A stretch of DNA of 64,000 nt from Bryobacterales bacterium (GCA_003170295.1 PNAJ01000138.1:62001-126000), one strand, 5' to 3'. Shown: positions 41,369 to 51,581, numbered from the stretch's first letter. Made by a program: numbers and translations. The notes: generated from the sequence alone by a model not told the origin.

Positions 41369-42259
41369 ATGGACCGCAGGTTTCTCACAGTATTGGGCGT
41401 CAGTCTGGTATTCGCGCTGGTGGTATCGAGCGTGTTCTATCAAATGACCAGTCACGCGAATAGCGCCAAGAAAGCCGAGGCCACGGATCAGAAGGATCTC
41501 GTGGTCGCGACGCGGCCGTTAGGCGTCGGATGGATGATCAAGCCTGCCGATATCAAGATCGAGAAGGTACCCGGCGAAGGATTTCCGAAGGGAGCGTTCA
41601 GCAAGGTGGAGGACGTGCTGGATCGCCCGGTGATCTCGAACGTGCTGCTGGACGAGCCGATCCTGGAAGGCCGCTTGGCGGCGAAGGGCAGCGGCTTGGG
41701 CCTGGCTCCGACGATTCCGGTGGGCATGCGCGCGGTGACGGTGCGCGTCAACGACGTCGCCGGCGTGGCGGGCTTCGTGCTGCCAGGAATGAAAGTGGAC
41801 GTTCTGGTCACGGGCCATCCGCCCAACGGCGAGGGTACGATGACATCTACCTGCTTGCAGAACATGCTGGTGCTTTCGGCCGGTCAGACGATGACGCCGG
41901 ATTCGCGGGGCCAGACGATCCAGGCTCCCACGGTGACGCTGCTGGTGGACCCGGAGCAGGCCGAAACGCTCACGCTGGCCAATAGCGAAGGACGCATCCA
42001 ACTGGTGCTGCGCAATTCGAGCGATCAGACTATTGAGAAGACCAGCGGGCGGTTTGTGACGGAACTATACGGCGCGCAACGGAAGCCGGTGGCGACCAAA
42101 CAGGAAGCCGCTCCGCGTCCGCGTCCGAAGCCGGTAGAGATCGCCAGGGCGCCAGCGCCAGTGGCGCCCGCTCCCGCACCGCCGCCTCCGCCGGATCAGA
42201 TCATTGTGATCCGCGGAACCACACGGACCGTGGAAGTAATGCCGGGACATTCGAACTAA
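41369..42259 (+). CDS. cpaB: Flp pilus assembly protein CpaB/RcpC
   Basis: A 296-residue periplasmic protein anchored by one N-terminal helix (VLGVSLVFALVVSSVFY), with a SAF domain (about 44-110: VVATRPLGVGWMIKPADIK) and the RcpC/CpaB domain (about 115-230: VTVRVNDVAGVAGFVLPGMK, VDVLVTGHPP). The tail is Pro/Ala-rich. CpaB binds peptidoglycan or assists the secretin in the Tad pathway. The start ATG 41369 has AGGAG upstream; the longer reading from 41294 lacks one. Confidence 0.93.
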   Translation: MDRRFLTVLGVSLVFALVVSSVFYQMTSHANSAKKAEATDQKDLVVATRPLGVGWMIKPADIKIEKVPGEGFPKGAFSKVEDVLDRPVISNVLLDEPILEGRLAAKGSGLGLAPTIPVGMRAVTVRVNDVAGVAGFVLPGMKVDVLVTGHPPNGEGTMTSTCLQNMLVLSAGQTMTPDSRGQTIQAPTVTLLVDPEQAETLTLANSEGRIQLVLRNSSDQTIEKTSGRFVTELYGAQRKPVATKQEAAPRPRPKPVEIARAPAPVAPAPAPPPPPDQIIVIRGTTRTVEVMPGHSN

Positions 42260-42282
42260 TTGGATTTACGACAGGGGACACC

Positions 42283-43626
42283 ATGACTAGCTTTTTGAAT
42301 CGTATTCTTATCTCGAGCGCGACGCTCGCGCTGGCCACGAGCATGGGCTTCGCGCAGAGCGCCGAGGATCTTCGTCTGACCATCGGAAAGAGTGTGGTGA
42401 TCGACTACCCGTCCGACGTCCGTCAGATTTCAACCAGCAATCCGGACATTCTCGACGCCAGTCCGGTGACGACTCGCGAGATCCTGCTGCACGGCAAAGG
42501 ATTGGGGTCGGCCACGATGGTGGTCTGGAGCAAGTCCGGCCAGCGCACCTTCTATAACGTCACGGTGGATCTGAATCTGGACCCACTGCGGCGGATGCTC
42601 AAGGAAACGTTCCCGATGGACGACATCCAGGTCCGCAGTTCGCGCGACACGCTGTCGTTGAACGGATCGGTAAGGACCAAGGACGAGAAAGACCGGGCCG
42701 TGTTAGTGGCGGCGTCCTTCGCAAAGACGGTGGTCGATAATCTGGGCATCAACGTGGGGCAGGCGGAGAAGCAGATTCTGCTGCGCGTGAAGTTCGCCGA
42801 GCTCGACCGAGTGCGAGAACAGCAATACGGCGTCAACCTGCTGGCCGCGCCGGGAGGCACGATGATCGGATCGACGACCGGGCAGTTCGGGAATTCCCAG
42901 TTTACCGGCACTATATCGGCCCCGGCTTCCGTCGGTGTAAGTTCGGCAATCACCAACATCACCTCAGCCCTTAGCCTGTTCGCGTTCGATCCGAAGCTGA
43001 ATATCGGCGCTTTTCTGAAGGCGTTGCAGAGTGAATCGGTGCTGCAAATGCTGGCCGAGCCGAATCTGGTGACTACCAACGGCAAGGAAGCTTCCTTCCT
43101 GGTGGGTGGTGAGTTTCCCGTTCCGGTGGTTCAGGGCGGCAGCGGCGCTGGCGCGGTGACGATTCAGTTCCGCGAGTTCGGTATCCGGTTAAAGTTCCTT
43201 CCGGTGCTGACCGATCACAAGACGATCAAGATCCACCTCAGTCAGGAAGTTTCCACGCTCGATCCGGCCGATGGCGTCTCGCTGAACGGCTTCGTGATTC
43301 CGGCTCTTTCGACGCGGCGCGCGGAGACCGACGTCGAACTGGGGGAAGGCCAAAGCTTCGTGGTCGCCGGCTTGGTGAACAACCAGGAGACGGACACGTT
43401 CTCGAAGATTCCGATACTGGGCAATCTGCCGATTCTGGGTTATCTGTTCAAGACCAGGGACGAGAAGAAGAATCGCACCGACCTGGTGGTGCTGGTAACA
43501 CCTGAGATCACTGAGCCGCTGGGTCCCAACGATCCCAAGCCGTCGGTGTATCTGCCGAAGGACTTCCTGGTTCGCCTGGACCCCAAGGATATCGCTCCGC
43601 CGCCGGCCAGATCGAAAAAGAGATAG
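42283..43626 (+). CDS. cpaC: Tad/Flp pilus outer-membrane secretin CpaC/RcpA
   Basis: A 447-residue secretin: signal peptide (1-25), pilus-assembly N-domain (about 28-105: LRLTIGKSVVIDYPSDVRQI), a BON/N1-like domain (about 105-165) and the secretin core (about 180-425) with VLQMLAEPNLVTTNGKEASF and the C-terminal signature LGNLPILGYLFK. It forms the outer-membrane channel of the Tad export machine. It follows cpaB by 23 nt. Confidence 0.95.
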   Translation: MTSFLNRILISSATLALATSMGFAQSAEDLRLTIGKSVVIDYPSDVRQISTSNPDILDASPVTTREILLHGKGLGSATMVVWSKSGQRTFYNVTVDLNLDPLRRMLKETFPMDDIQVRSSRDTLSLNGSVRTKDEKDRAVLVAASFAKTVVDNLGINVGQAEKQILLRVKFAELDRVREQQYGVNLLAAPGGTMIGSTTGQFGNSQFTGTISAPASVGVSSAITNITSALSLFAFDPKLNIGAFLKALQSESVLQMLAEPNLVTTNGKEASFLVGGEFPVPVVQGGSGAGAVTIQFREFGIRLKFLPVLTDHKTIKIHLSQEVSTLDPADGVSLNGFVIPALSTRRAETDVELGEGQSFVVAGLVNNQETDTFSKIPILGNLPILGYLFKTRDEKKNRTDLVVLVTPEITEPLGPNDPKPSVYLPKDFLVRLDPKDIAPPPARSKKR

Positions 43627-43656
43627 TCCGCTGGATCAAGGGGAAGAATCAGCTCC

Positions 43657-44862
43657 ATGAGTGCACGCGTCCATAACGAAGCGGAGATTGCCGCGCTGCT
43701 GATCGCGCCGGACCGCGCCCTCGCCCAGCAATTTCTGGCGACTCTGCCGCAAACGCGTGCGTTTCAAATCCACGCCGATCTGAAGAGCTACCCGCCACAG
43801 CAGACGCTCGAAATTCGCATCAAGCAACTCAAGCCGAACATTGTCCTGCTGGATCTATCCAGCGATCTGAACGCGGCCGTGGAAGTAGTCAAGTTCATCG
43901 CGGCCATGAGCCCGCCGGTGCACGTAGTGGGCCTGCATACGCACAACGATTCGACGGCGATCCTGCAATCCCTGCGTGCCGGAGCGAGCGAGTTTCTCTA
44001 CGCGCCGTTCGAACTGGCGACACAACGGGAGGCCATCGCGCGCCTGCGGCGATTGGTGCAACCGGAAGCGCCCGGGCAGACCGAAGCGGGTCACGTGGTT
44101 GCGATGTCGAGCGCGAAGCCCGGCTCCGGAGCGTCCACCCTCGCCACCCAGGCGGCATTTTCACTGCAAAGGCTCACCGGGAAGCGGATTCTGCTGGCGG
44201 ATTTCGATCTCACCGGCGGCACCATCGGTTTTTATCTGAAGCTGAGCCACAATTACTCGCTAGTCGATGCATTGCAGCACTCTGAACATATGGATGTGGC
44301 GCTGTGGAATTCGCTGACCGTGAATTACGGCGGCGTGGATATTCTGCCGGCGCCCGCCGTGCCTTATGCGGAACCTCTCGATGGGGCGAGACTGCGGGTC
44401 CTGATCGAACATGCGCGCAGTCTTTACGACTGGGTGATCCTCGATCTGCCGGCGATTTTCAATCGCACCAGCTTGATGGCAATTTCCGAATGCGAGCGGG
44501 CCTTTCTGATTTCCACTTCGGAATTGCCGAGTCTCCATCTGACGCGGAAAGCGCTGACGATGGTCGATCAACTGGGGTTTCCCAAGGACCGGTTTCAGGT
44601 GCTGGTGAATCGCGTCGATAAGAGGGACGACATCGGCATTGGCGATATGGAAAAGCTATTCGGGTGTCCGATTCACGCGACGCTTCCCAACGATTATTTT
44701 TCGCTGCACCGCGTGGTCACGCTGGGGCAGCCGCTGGGCTCCGATGGAGAGCTGGGCAAGGCGATCGAACAGGTTGCCGCGCGTTTGAACAGTTCTCTCG
44801 CGCCACCGAAGAAGTCCGCGCAGCCGGTTCGCGAGATGAGGCCGGCGTTTTCTCAGGCTTGA
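43657..44862 (+). CDS. cpaE: Tad pilus localisation ATPase CpaE/TadZ
   Basis: A 401-residue protein with an N-terminal receiver-like domain (about 10-135, VLLDLSSDLNAAVEVVK) and a MinD/ParA-type ATPase (about 145-370) with a deviant Walker A KPGSGASTLATQ, ILLADFDLTGG and WVILDLPAIFNR. TadZ proteins mark the pole and recruit the Tad machine. The gene sits between the secretin and the motor ATPase. Confidence 0.92.
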   Translation: MSARVHNEAEIAALLIAPDRALAQQFLATLPQTRAFQIHADLKSYPPQQTLEIRIKQLKPNIVLLDLSSDLNAAVEVVKFIAAMSPPVHVVGLHTHNDSTAILQSLRAGASEFLYAPFELATQREAIARLRRLVQPEAPGQTEAGHVVAMSSAKPGSGASTLATQAAFSLQRLTGKRILLADFDLTGGTIGFYLKLSHNYSLVDALQHSEHMDVALWNSLTVNYGGVDILPAPAVPYAEPLDGARLRVLIEHARSLYDWVILDLPAIFNRTSLMAISECERAFLISTSELPSLHLTRKALTMVDQLGFPKDRFQVLVNRVDKRDDIGIGDMEKLFGCPIHATLPNDYFSLHRVVTLGQPLGSDGELGKAIEQVAARLNSSLAPPKKSAQPVREMRPAFSQA

Positions 44863-44880
44863 AAGTGTTAATGGATTCCT

Positions 44881-46248
44881 ATGTTTTCATCGCTCGATAA
44901 CGGCAACAAGAATAACCAGCAAGTCTCTTGGGAGCAGAGACTGATGAAGAACGTGGGCAAGCCGAAAGGCACGCTGAAGCCCGAGTATCAGGAGCTGAAG
45001 TTTACGCTCCACCGCAAGTTGGTCGACAAGATCAACCTGGAAGCGCTCGCGACCATCGATAACCAGCGCGTGCGCGCTGAGGTGCGCCAGGCGGTGATCT
45101 CGCTGATCGATTCCGAGCCGACACTGCTCAGCTCGCTCGAAAAGCAGCAGATCAGCGACGAAGTACTCGACGAAGTCTTCGGACTCGGCCCGCTGGAGCC
45201 GCTGCTGCAGGACCCGACCATCTCCGACATCCTGGTCAACACATATAAGCAAGTCTATATTGAGCGCCGTGGATTGCTGGAGCTGACCAACGTCGCCTTC
45301 CGCGACAATCAACACCTGCTGCGCATCATCGACAAGATCGTCAGCCAGGTGGGCCGCCGCATCGACGAATCGTCGCCGATGGTGGACGCGCGCCTGATGG
45401 ACGGATCGCGTGTCAATGCAATCATCCCCCCGCTGGCCGTCGACGGACCGCTGCTCTCCATCCGCCGTTTTTCTCAGGACAAGCTGATGCCGGCCGACCT
45501 GGTGGAGAAGAAAGCGCTGACGCCGGGAATGATGGAACTGCTCGAAGCCTGCGTGAAAGCGAAGATGAACATCATCATCGCGGGTGGAACCGGCGCCGGA
45601 AAAACGACGCTGCTCAACGCTCTATCGGCTTTCATCAATCCGAAGGAGCGCATCGTCACGATCGAAGACGCGGCGGAATTGCAGCTAAAACAGCCGCACG
45701 TCGCACGCCTGGAAACGCGTCCGCCCAATATGGAGGGCAACGGCGCGGTACGGCAGCGCGAACTGCTGGTCAACAGTTTACGTATGCGCCCCGATCGCAT
45801 CGTGGTCGGCGAAGTCCGTGGCGAGGAAGCGCTCGACATGTTGCAGGCGATGAACACGGGCCACGACGGGTCGCTCACCACGGTCCACGCCAATACGCCT
45901 CGCGACGCGGTATCGCGTCTCGAAGTCATGGTTTCGCTCGCCAACGCGAATATGCAGATGGTCTCGATTCGCCAGCAGATCGCCGCCGCGGTACACGTGC
46001 TGGTGCAGGCCTCGCGCTTGAGCGATGGTTCGCGCCGCGTAGTTTCTCTCACCGAAGTCACCGGGATGGAAGGCGAAGTCGTGACGCTGCAGGATTTGTT
46101 CGTTTTCGAAAAACGCGGTCTCGATCCCGACGGTAAGGTGGTGGGCCGTTTCGCGGCTACCGGCATCCGTCCCAAGTTCTACGAAAAGCTGCTGAGCGCC
46201 GGCATCCGTTTACGGCCGGATCTGTTCGACGAAGTGTTGGAAGTTTGA
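44881..46248 (+). CDS. cpaF: Tad secretion motor ATPase CpaF/TadA
   Basis: A 455-residue hexameric type II/IV secretion ATPase. N-terminal helical domain, then [19 protein letters not shown], Walker [18 protein letters not shown], Asp box [12 protein letters not shown], Walker [20 protein letters not shown] and the His box [20 protein letters not shown]. All catalytic motifs are intact. It powers assembly of Flp pili (and possibly retraction). Confidence 0.97.
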   Translation: MFSSLDNGNKNNQQVSWEQRLMKNVGKPKGTLKPEYQELKFTLHRKLVDKINLEALATIDNQRVRAEVRQAVISLIDSEPTLLSSLEKQQISDEVLDEVFGLGPLEPLLQDPTISDILVNTYKQVYIERRGLLELTNVAFRDNQHLLRIIDKIVSQVGRRIDESSPMVDARLMDGSRVNAIIPPLAVDGPLLSIRRFSQDKLMPADLVEKKALTPGMMELLEACVKAKMNIIIAGGTGAGKTTLLNALSAFINPKERIVTIEDAAELQLKQPHVARLETRPPNMEGNGAVRQRELLVNSLRMRPDRIVVGEVRGEEALDMLQAMNTGHDGSLTTVHANTPRDAVSRLEVMVSLANANMQMVSIRQQIAAAVHVLVQASRLSDGSRRVVSLTEVTGMEGEVVTLQDLFVFEKRGLDPDGKVVGRFAATGIRPKFYEKLLSAGIRLRPDLFDEVLEV

Positions 46249-46270
46249 AAAGGCGCGGGGGTATAGGCAA

Positions 46271-47242
46271 ATGAGTTTCATAATTGCGATGATCGCGGTT
46301 TGGGCCGCAGCCATGCTGGCGTGGTTCCTGGTCTCCAAGTACGTCAAGTCGAGCGATCTCGACCGCATCAAAGCCCGCCTGTCCGGGACCAGCAAGTCGA
46401 AAAAGGCGAAAAGCGGAAAAGCAGCGGGCGAAGCCAGCGTCATGCAGCAGGAAAGCACGAAGAACCGCCTGGCGCAGAAAATCGTCGACAAGTATCAGTT
46501 GGGGCCGAAGATCGGCGAATTCCTCGAACAAGCGGGAATGCGTTGGGCGCCGGCGCGGCTGGTGCACACCTGCCTCCTGTGCTTCGCGGGCGGATTCCTT
46601 CTCGGTTGGATACTGACGTCGTCTCTGCTCGTGGCTGTTGCAGGCGGTGCTGTGGCCGCCGGCGCACCGGTTCTTTATATCGCTCGCAAGCGGAAATCGC
46701 GGCTGCACCGGTTTGAAGAACTGTTTCCCGACGCGCTTGAATTCGTCTCACGTTCGATGCGCGCCGGACACGCGTTCTCGGTATCGCTCGAAATGATTCA
46801 CCGCGAGTTTCAAGAACCGATCGCTGGCGAATTCCGCCGCGCCTTCGAGGAGAGTAATCTCGGATTGCCGATCGAGATCGCGCTGCAGAAGCTCGCCAAG
46901 CGCGTGCCTTCGCTCGATGTGCACTTCTTCGTTTCCGCTGTGCTGCTGCAAAAGCGCACGGGCGGTAATCTCGCGGAGATCCTGGATAAGCTCGCTTACG
47001 TGATTCGCGAGCGCTTCAAGCTGCGGGGCCGCATCCGCGCCGTCAGCGCCCACGGAAAAATGACCGCCACCGCGCTCAGTGCGATTCCGGCGGCCGTGGC
47101 GATCCTGATGTTCTATACCAATCCGGATTACGTCAAGTTCTTCTTCAAGGACGATACCGGCAACATCATGTTGGGAGCCGCTGTGTTCTTGCAGCTTGTC
47201 GGCTACCTGATCATGAAGAAAATCGTCAATATCGAGGTCTAA
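46271..47242 (+). CDS. tadB: Tad inner-membrane platform protein TadB
   Basis: A 323-residue protein with a GspF/T2SSF domain: RSMRAGHAFSVSLEMIHREF and TGGNLAEILDKLAYVIRERF are characteristic, with helices near the N-terminus, 105-145 and the C-terminus (about 270-315). TadB and TadC form the platform on which CpaF acts. It follows cpaF by 22 nt. Confidence 0.95.
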   Translation: MSFIIAMIAVWAAAMLAWFLVSKYVKSSDLDRIKARLSGTSKSKKAKSGKAAGEASVMQQESTKNRLAQKIVDKYQLGPKIGEFLEQAGMRWAPARLVHTCLLCFAGGFLLGWILTSSLLVAVAGGAVAAGAPVLYIARKRKSRLHRFEELFPDALEFVSRSMRAGHAFSVSLEMIHREFQEPIAGEFRRAFEESNLGLPIEIALQKLAKRVPSLDVHFFVSAVLLQKRTGGNLAEILDKLAYVIRERFKLRGRIRAVSAHGKMTATALSAIPAAVAILMFYTNPDYVKFFFKDDTGNIMLGAAVFLQLVGYLIMKKIVNIEV

Positions 47243-47246
47243 TTTC

Positions 47247-48164
47247 ATGTCTCTACTTCTGGCATTTGTAATCTTTATCGCGGTGGTCGCAATCGTGGCG
47301 CTGGCGGGCATGAAAATGTACGTCCGTCCGAAGGAAGCGATGGAACGCGTTGTCGGCGGGATCGATCCCTCCGAGCACGTCCCCACGCATCCCAGCCTGG
47401 CGATTCATGAACTGATCAAGCGGCTCGGCAATTTCATCCCGCAGTCCCCCAAGGACGTGACGGTGATGCAGCGCCGCCTCATCCGCGCCGGCGTCCGGAA
47501 CGAAAACGCGCTGAAAGTTCTGTACGGAGCCAAAGCGGCTTGTGGAATCGCGATGCCGCTGCTGATTGCCTTATTCGTGATCCCCAGTTCCGCGGAATCG
47601 AGTAATAAGATCATGATGATCCTAGCCGCGGGCGCGGCCGGGTTTTTCGGTCCCAACGAATACGTCCGCCGCATGGCGAGCAAGCGCCAAAAGGAAATCT
47701 CACGCGGTCTGGCGAATGGGCTCGACCTCCTCGTCGTTTGCGTCGAGAGCGGACTCGGTCTCGATCAGGCGATCCTCCAGGTTTCCAAGGAACTGGAACA
47801 CGCCCATCCGGAAATCAGTGAGGAGTTCGGATTCGTCAATTTGGAGCTGAAGGCCGGCAAGCGCCGCGTGGACGCGCTGCGCAATCTGGCGGAGCGCACC
47901 GGCGTCGACGATCTCAAGAAACTGGTGGCCGTGCTGATTCAGGCCGACCGCTTCGGTACCGGCGTGGCGCAGAGCCTGCGCGCCCACTCCGACTTCATGC
48001 GCGTCCAGGCGCGTCAGGTCGCCGAGGAGAAGGCCGCCAAGCTGGGCGTAAAACTCATCTTCCCGATCTTTTTTTGCATTCTTCCGTCGCTCTTTGTCGT
48101 GACGGTAGGCCCGGTGGCGATAAAGATTATGCGGGAACTGGTACCGATGATGAATAGCATCTAG
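47247..48164 (+). CDS. tadC: Tad inner-membrane platform protein TadC
   Basis: A 305-residue GspF-like protein paired with TadB, four bases downstream. It has one N-terminal helix, a pair near 100-135 and one at the C-terminus (about 270-295), with GLDLLVVCVESGLGLDQAIL, FVNLELKAGKRRVDALRNLA and FGTGVAQSLRAHSDFMRVQR-like AQ/E motif. Last large gene of the Tad operon. Confidence 0.95.
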   Translation: MSLLLAFVIFIAVVAIVALAGMKMYVRPKEAMERVVGGIDPSEHVPTHPSLAIHELIKRLGNFIPQSPKDVTVMQRRLIRAGVRNENALKVLYGAKAACGIAMPLLIALFVIPSSAESSNKIMMILAAGAAGFFGPNEYVRRMASKRQKEISRGLANGLDLLVVCVESGLGLDQAILQVSKELEHAHPEISEEFGFVNLELKAGKRRVDALRNLAERTGVDDLKKLVAVLIQADRFGTGVAQSLRAHSDFMRVQARQVAEEKAAKLGVKLIFPIFFCILPSLFVVTVGPVAIKIMRELVPMMNSI

Positions 48165-48226
48165 TACTGGGCTAAAGGTTAGGACTAAAGAAGCCGAATT
48201 TAATATTGTCAGGAAAGGAGAAAGAC

Positions 48227-48322
48227 ATGGACAGTTCAATGGTTCGAATCGTTTGTGCCGTACTGGCGATCCTGTTTCTCGGGATCATCGTGTTGCGCCG
48301 CAAGAAGAACGTCGACGAGTAA
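48227..48322 (+). CDS. 31-aa single-span membrane peptide after tadC
   Basis: ATG 48227 is preceded by a strong AGGAAAGGAG site. The peptide has a short N-terminus (MDSSMVR), one hydrophobic helix (IVCAVLAILFLGIIVL) and a basic tail (RRKKNVDE), giving an N-out/C-in topology by the positive-inside rule. It lies 62 nt after tadC, in the same direction, before the long gap leading to the TIGR03437 gene. It is too short to be a Flp pilin and has no G/E processing site. It may regulate or stabilise the Tad platform. Confidence 0.65.
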   Translation: MDSSMVRIVCAVLAILFLGIIVLRRKKNVDE

Positions 48323-48502
48323 TCGGGTCCTTCGGGGGAGACGCGGCTCCGGTTAGGTCGCAGCGTCTTCTTCTTGGGATCTCTCGGTCCGGCCGTGCCG
48401 GCAATACGCGGGAGCAAACCACGGGCGGCGTATTTGTTGTTGGGAATATTTCCGGTTGATTCCGGAGCGAAGTATTTAAAAAGATAGACATGGAGTTTAC
48501 GT

Positions 48503-51500
48503 ATGTTTCGTAAGCATTGGATTTCGGCGTTAGCAAGTATCGCAATGATCGCGATGACGGCGGCCTCTGTTGGGGCAGGGACGTTCGGGACGGTCGTGCC
48601 GATTGGCGGCGAGGCCGCCGATATCGCACTCGATCCCGTGCGGGGCGTGTTGTACATCGCCAACTTTACCGCCAACCGGATCGATGTCATGACGCTTTCG
48701 AACAACACGATTCAGACCTCGATCAATGTGCCTGCGCAACCGAGCTCTATCTCGGTATCGCCGGATGGGCATTGGCTGCTGGTTGCCAACTATGGCAACA
48801 ATGCCGCGCCGGCGTCGTCGACGAGCGCACTGACGCTGGTGGATCTCACCAACGCCAATGCCAAGCAGACATTCACGCTAAGCAACCCTCCACTGGGCGT
48901 GGCGTTTGGCCTCGATAACAAGGCGCTGGTCGTTACCACCCAGGAATTTATCATTTTCGATCCGTCGGTAGGAACGACGACGCTGCTGCGCACCATCGCG
49001 CAGGTGGTTGCCCAGGCGGTTCCTCAGCCTTCCGCATCTTTCCCGTCGAATTTCTCGCAAGCGACAACCGCGATCTCCGGCGACGGTCTCACGATCGCGG
49101 GAATGGGCGGCGGCACCAACAGCGGGATTCTGGAATTCCGATATAACGTCGCAACCCACGGCCTGACGTCGACAACTTACGTTGCATCTCCCGCCGCCGG
49201 CCCGCGTGTCGTCAGCCTCAGCAAGGACGGCAGCCTGTCGACCTTCGACTGGAGCGTGCAAGACGCGAACCTCGCAGTCACCGCGCAATTCGCCAACGCG
49301 GCCGGACTCTTGAATGTCGGCAGCACGTTAATCGACTCGTCGCGCAACTTGATCTATGCGCAGATTCCGCTTGCCGGAACCCCGGCCACTGCCAATACCA
49401 ATGCGCCGATTCTCAACGTCCTCGACTCCGACAATCTTACGCTCGAAGATCAGATTCAATTGACTGAGAATCTTGCCGGCAAAAGCCTTCTAACGGCGGA
49501 CAACAACACCATGTACTCGATCTCCGATAGCGGTGTGATGGTGCTTCCGGTGGGCAGTCTCGCTTCTTATCCGCGCCTGTCCGTTTCCACTGAGGATCTG
49601 GTGTTCCGCGGGAATTTCTGCAACCGCAATATCGCGACGCAAGTCTTCACCATTACCGATCCAGGCGGAAATCATACCCCGTTTACGGTCTCGACCACGA
49701 CTTCCGGAATTTCAGTCTCCCCGTCGAGTGGTGTCACACCGGCCAATGTTACAGTCTCGGTCGATCCCAACGCCTTTTCGTCTCAGAAGGGCACGGTGAC
49801 GGCCTATCTCACGATCACTTCCAGTGCGGCCATCGATATCCCGGCCCAAGTTCGCGTCCTGATCAATTCACAGGATCCGGCGCAGCGTGGAACCTTCGTC
49901 AATGTACCCGGCAAGGTGGTCGATTTGCTCGCCGATCCGAAACGCAACGTCTACTACGTTCTGCGGCAGGATAAGAACCAAGTGCTGGTTTATAACGGCT
50001 CCAACAACACCTTGACCGCCACTCTGCGCACCTGCACCACGCCGAAGGGGATGGCGATCACGTTCGACCAACAGAATCTTCTTGTCGGCTGCGACAACGC
50101 TCACTATATGAGCGTGTTCGACCTCGACCTGCTGGCTCCGCAGCAACCGATTTATGTCGCGGATTACGTGCAGTCGGTGGCCGCATCGGCCAACGCGATT
50201 CTGGTCCATGTGCGTCCCGTCGTCAGCAAGAATCCTGGTCTTGGCCGCGTCGATATGGTCGCGCGTGTAGTAACGCAGCTCCCGACGCTCGGCGTGTACC
50301 AGAACAATCTGCCGGTCGACACGGTTTTAGCTTCCTCCTCGAATGGCGCGAATATCCTGATTGCCTCCGCCGACGGATCGGTCATGCTGTATAACGCCAA
50401 CGCCGATAGCTTCACGGCTTCGCGCAAGGATTTCACCGCCCTGGGCGGCGCGTATGCGGCTTCGAACTTCAATCAGTTTGTTGTCGGCACGAACCTGCTC
50501 GATGCCTCGCTGGTACCGCAGGGCAGGATTTTGACCAACGTGCAAAATTCATCGGGCTTCGCATTCTTGAATCAGACTGGCTATTACACCTCCGCCTCGT
50601 CGGTCTCCAGCCCGGGTGTTATCGAGCAGATCAATTTGACCAGCGGCAACGCGATCCAGCCGACGCCAACGGTGGAAGCGCCCCTCCTCGGTTCGTCCTC
50701 GGCCGCGGCAACCTCGACGCTGCTTAGCCCGACGGCTGCCTCCTCGCCCTCGGTCTGGACACGGAGTCTGGCGCCTCTTCCGACGCAGACGGCGATCATC
50801 GCTTTGTCAACTTCCGGATTCACGGTACTTCCGTGGAACTATGCCGCTTCCGTCGCTCCTCCCCGCATCGCCGCAGTGGTGAGCGCCGCCGATAGCAAAT
50901 CGGCAGCCGCGCCCGGTGGATTGATTACCTTATACGGCTCGAACTTGAGCCCCACCAATATCGCCACCTCCCAGATTCCGGTGCCGACCGCACTCGCCAA
51001 TAGCTGCATCACGGTGAACGGCCAGCCCATCCCTCTGATCTTCGTTTCCCCGACGCAAGTCAACGCGCAGATGCCGTTCCAGGCCGTGGGCGCGGAGACC
51101 ATCGTCGTCCATACGCCCGGCGGAACCAGCGACAACTTTAACCTGATCGTCCAGCCGAACGCTCCGGCCGTTTTTCTGAGCGGCGTTGCCGGACCCGCGA
51201 CCAATCTGCCGACCGTCGTCCGTCTCGGCAACGGATTGCTGGCCACCGACGCGAATCCGATTAATCGGAATGACGTCTTAGTCATTTACGTCACCGGACT
51301 CGGCGAGACGAACCCCGCGGGAGTAACTGGATATCCCGCCCCCGGCAGTCCACTCTCCACCGCATTGACTCAGGTCACCGTTTTACTCGGCGGCATGAAT
51401 CTGCCCGTGATCTACGCGGGACTCGCGCCCGGCGAAGTGGGCGTGTACCAGATCAACGTTCAAGTTCCAGGCAACGTGCCCGTAGGGCTTGGTATGCCGC

Positions 51501-51556
51501 TCACCATCAATCAGGGCAGCGCGACGGTCACTGTACCGATGCGCGTGATTCCATAA
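48503..51556 (+). CDS. Secreted beta-propeller protein with Solibacter-type C-terminal domain (TIGR03437)
   Basis: A 1017-residue secreted protein. Signal peptide (about 1-26), a YVTN-like beta-propeller (about 30-340, with GVLYIANFTANRIDV and SVSPDGHWLLVANYGN), an Ig/BACON-like domain (about 355-455), a second propeller (about 460-790), and the C-terminal TIGR03437 module (about 800-1017: ISAADS-like VVSAADSKSAAAPGGLITLY, VNAQMPF, VYVTGLGETNPAG-like IYVTGLGETNPAG, VYQINVQVP). That module is a marker of Solibacter relatives and its role is unknown. The gene follows the Tad operon and may encode a surface protein handled by it, although this is only positional. Confidence 0.9.
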   Translation: MFRKHWISALASIAMIAMTAASVGAGTFGTVVPIGGEAADIALDPVRGVLYIANFTANRIDVMTLSNNTIQTSINVPAQPSSISVSPDGHWLLVANYGNNAAPASSTSALTLVDLTNANAKQTFTLSNPPLGVAFGLDNKALVVTTQEFIIFDPSVGTTTLLRTIAQVVAQAVPQPSASFPSNFSQATTAISGDGLTIAGMGGGTNSGILEFRYNVATHGLTSTTYVASPAAGPRVVSLSKDGSLSTFDWSVQDANLAVTAQFANAAGLLNVGSTLIDSSRNLIYAQIPLAGTPATANTNAPILNVLDSDNLTLEDQIQLTENLAGKSLLTADNNTMYSISDSGVMVLPVGSLASYPRLSVSTEDLVFRGNFCNRNIATQVFTITDPGGNHTPFTVSTTTSGISVSPSSGVTPANVTVSVDPNAFSSQKGTVTAYLTITSSAAIDIPAQVRVLINSQDPAQRGTFVNVPGKVVDLLADPKRNVYYVLRQDKNQVLVYNGSNNTLTATLRTCTTPKGMAITFDQQNLLVGCDNAHYMSVFDLDLLAPQQPIYVADYVQSVAASANAILVHVRPVVSKNPGLGRVDMVARVVTQLPTLGVYQNNLPVDTVLASSSNGANILIASADGSVMLYNANADSFTASRKDFTALGGAYAASNFNQFVVGTNLLDASLVPQGRILTNVQNSSGFAFLNQTGYYTSASSVSSPGVIEQINLTSGNAIQPTPTVEAPLLGSSSAAATSTLLSPTAASSPSVWTRSLAPLPTQTAIIALSTSGFTVLPWNYAASVAPPRIAAVVSAADSKSAAAPGGLITLYGSNLSPTNIATSQIPVPTALANSCITVNGQPIPLIFVSPTQVNAQMPFQAVGAETIVVHTPGGTSDNFNLIVQPNAPAVFLSGVAGPATNLPTVVRLGNGLLATDANPINRNDVLVIYVTGLGETNPAGVTGYPAPGSPLSTALTQVTVLLGGMNLPVIYAGLAPGEVGVYQINVQVPGNVPVGLGMPLTINQGSATVTVPMRVIP

Positions 51557-51581
51557 CCGGTAATTTGAGAAAGAGGACACT

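Noticed and set aside
46271..48164. General secretion (type II) platform genes
   Set aside because: T2SSF domains also occur in GspF/PilC, but the split TadB/TadC pair and the CpaB/CpaE/CpaF neighbours identify a Tad system.
48227..48322. Flp pilin
   Set aside because: The 31-aa peptide has no prepilin cleavage motif (G/E-Y), and the hydrophobic helix is followed by a basic tail instead of a pilin body.
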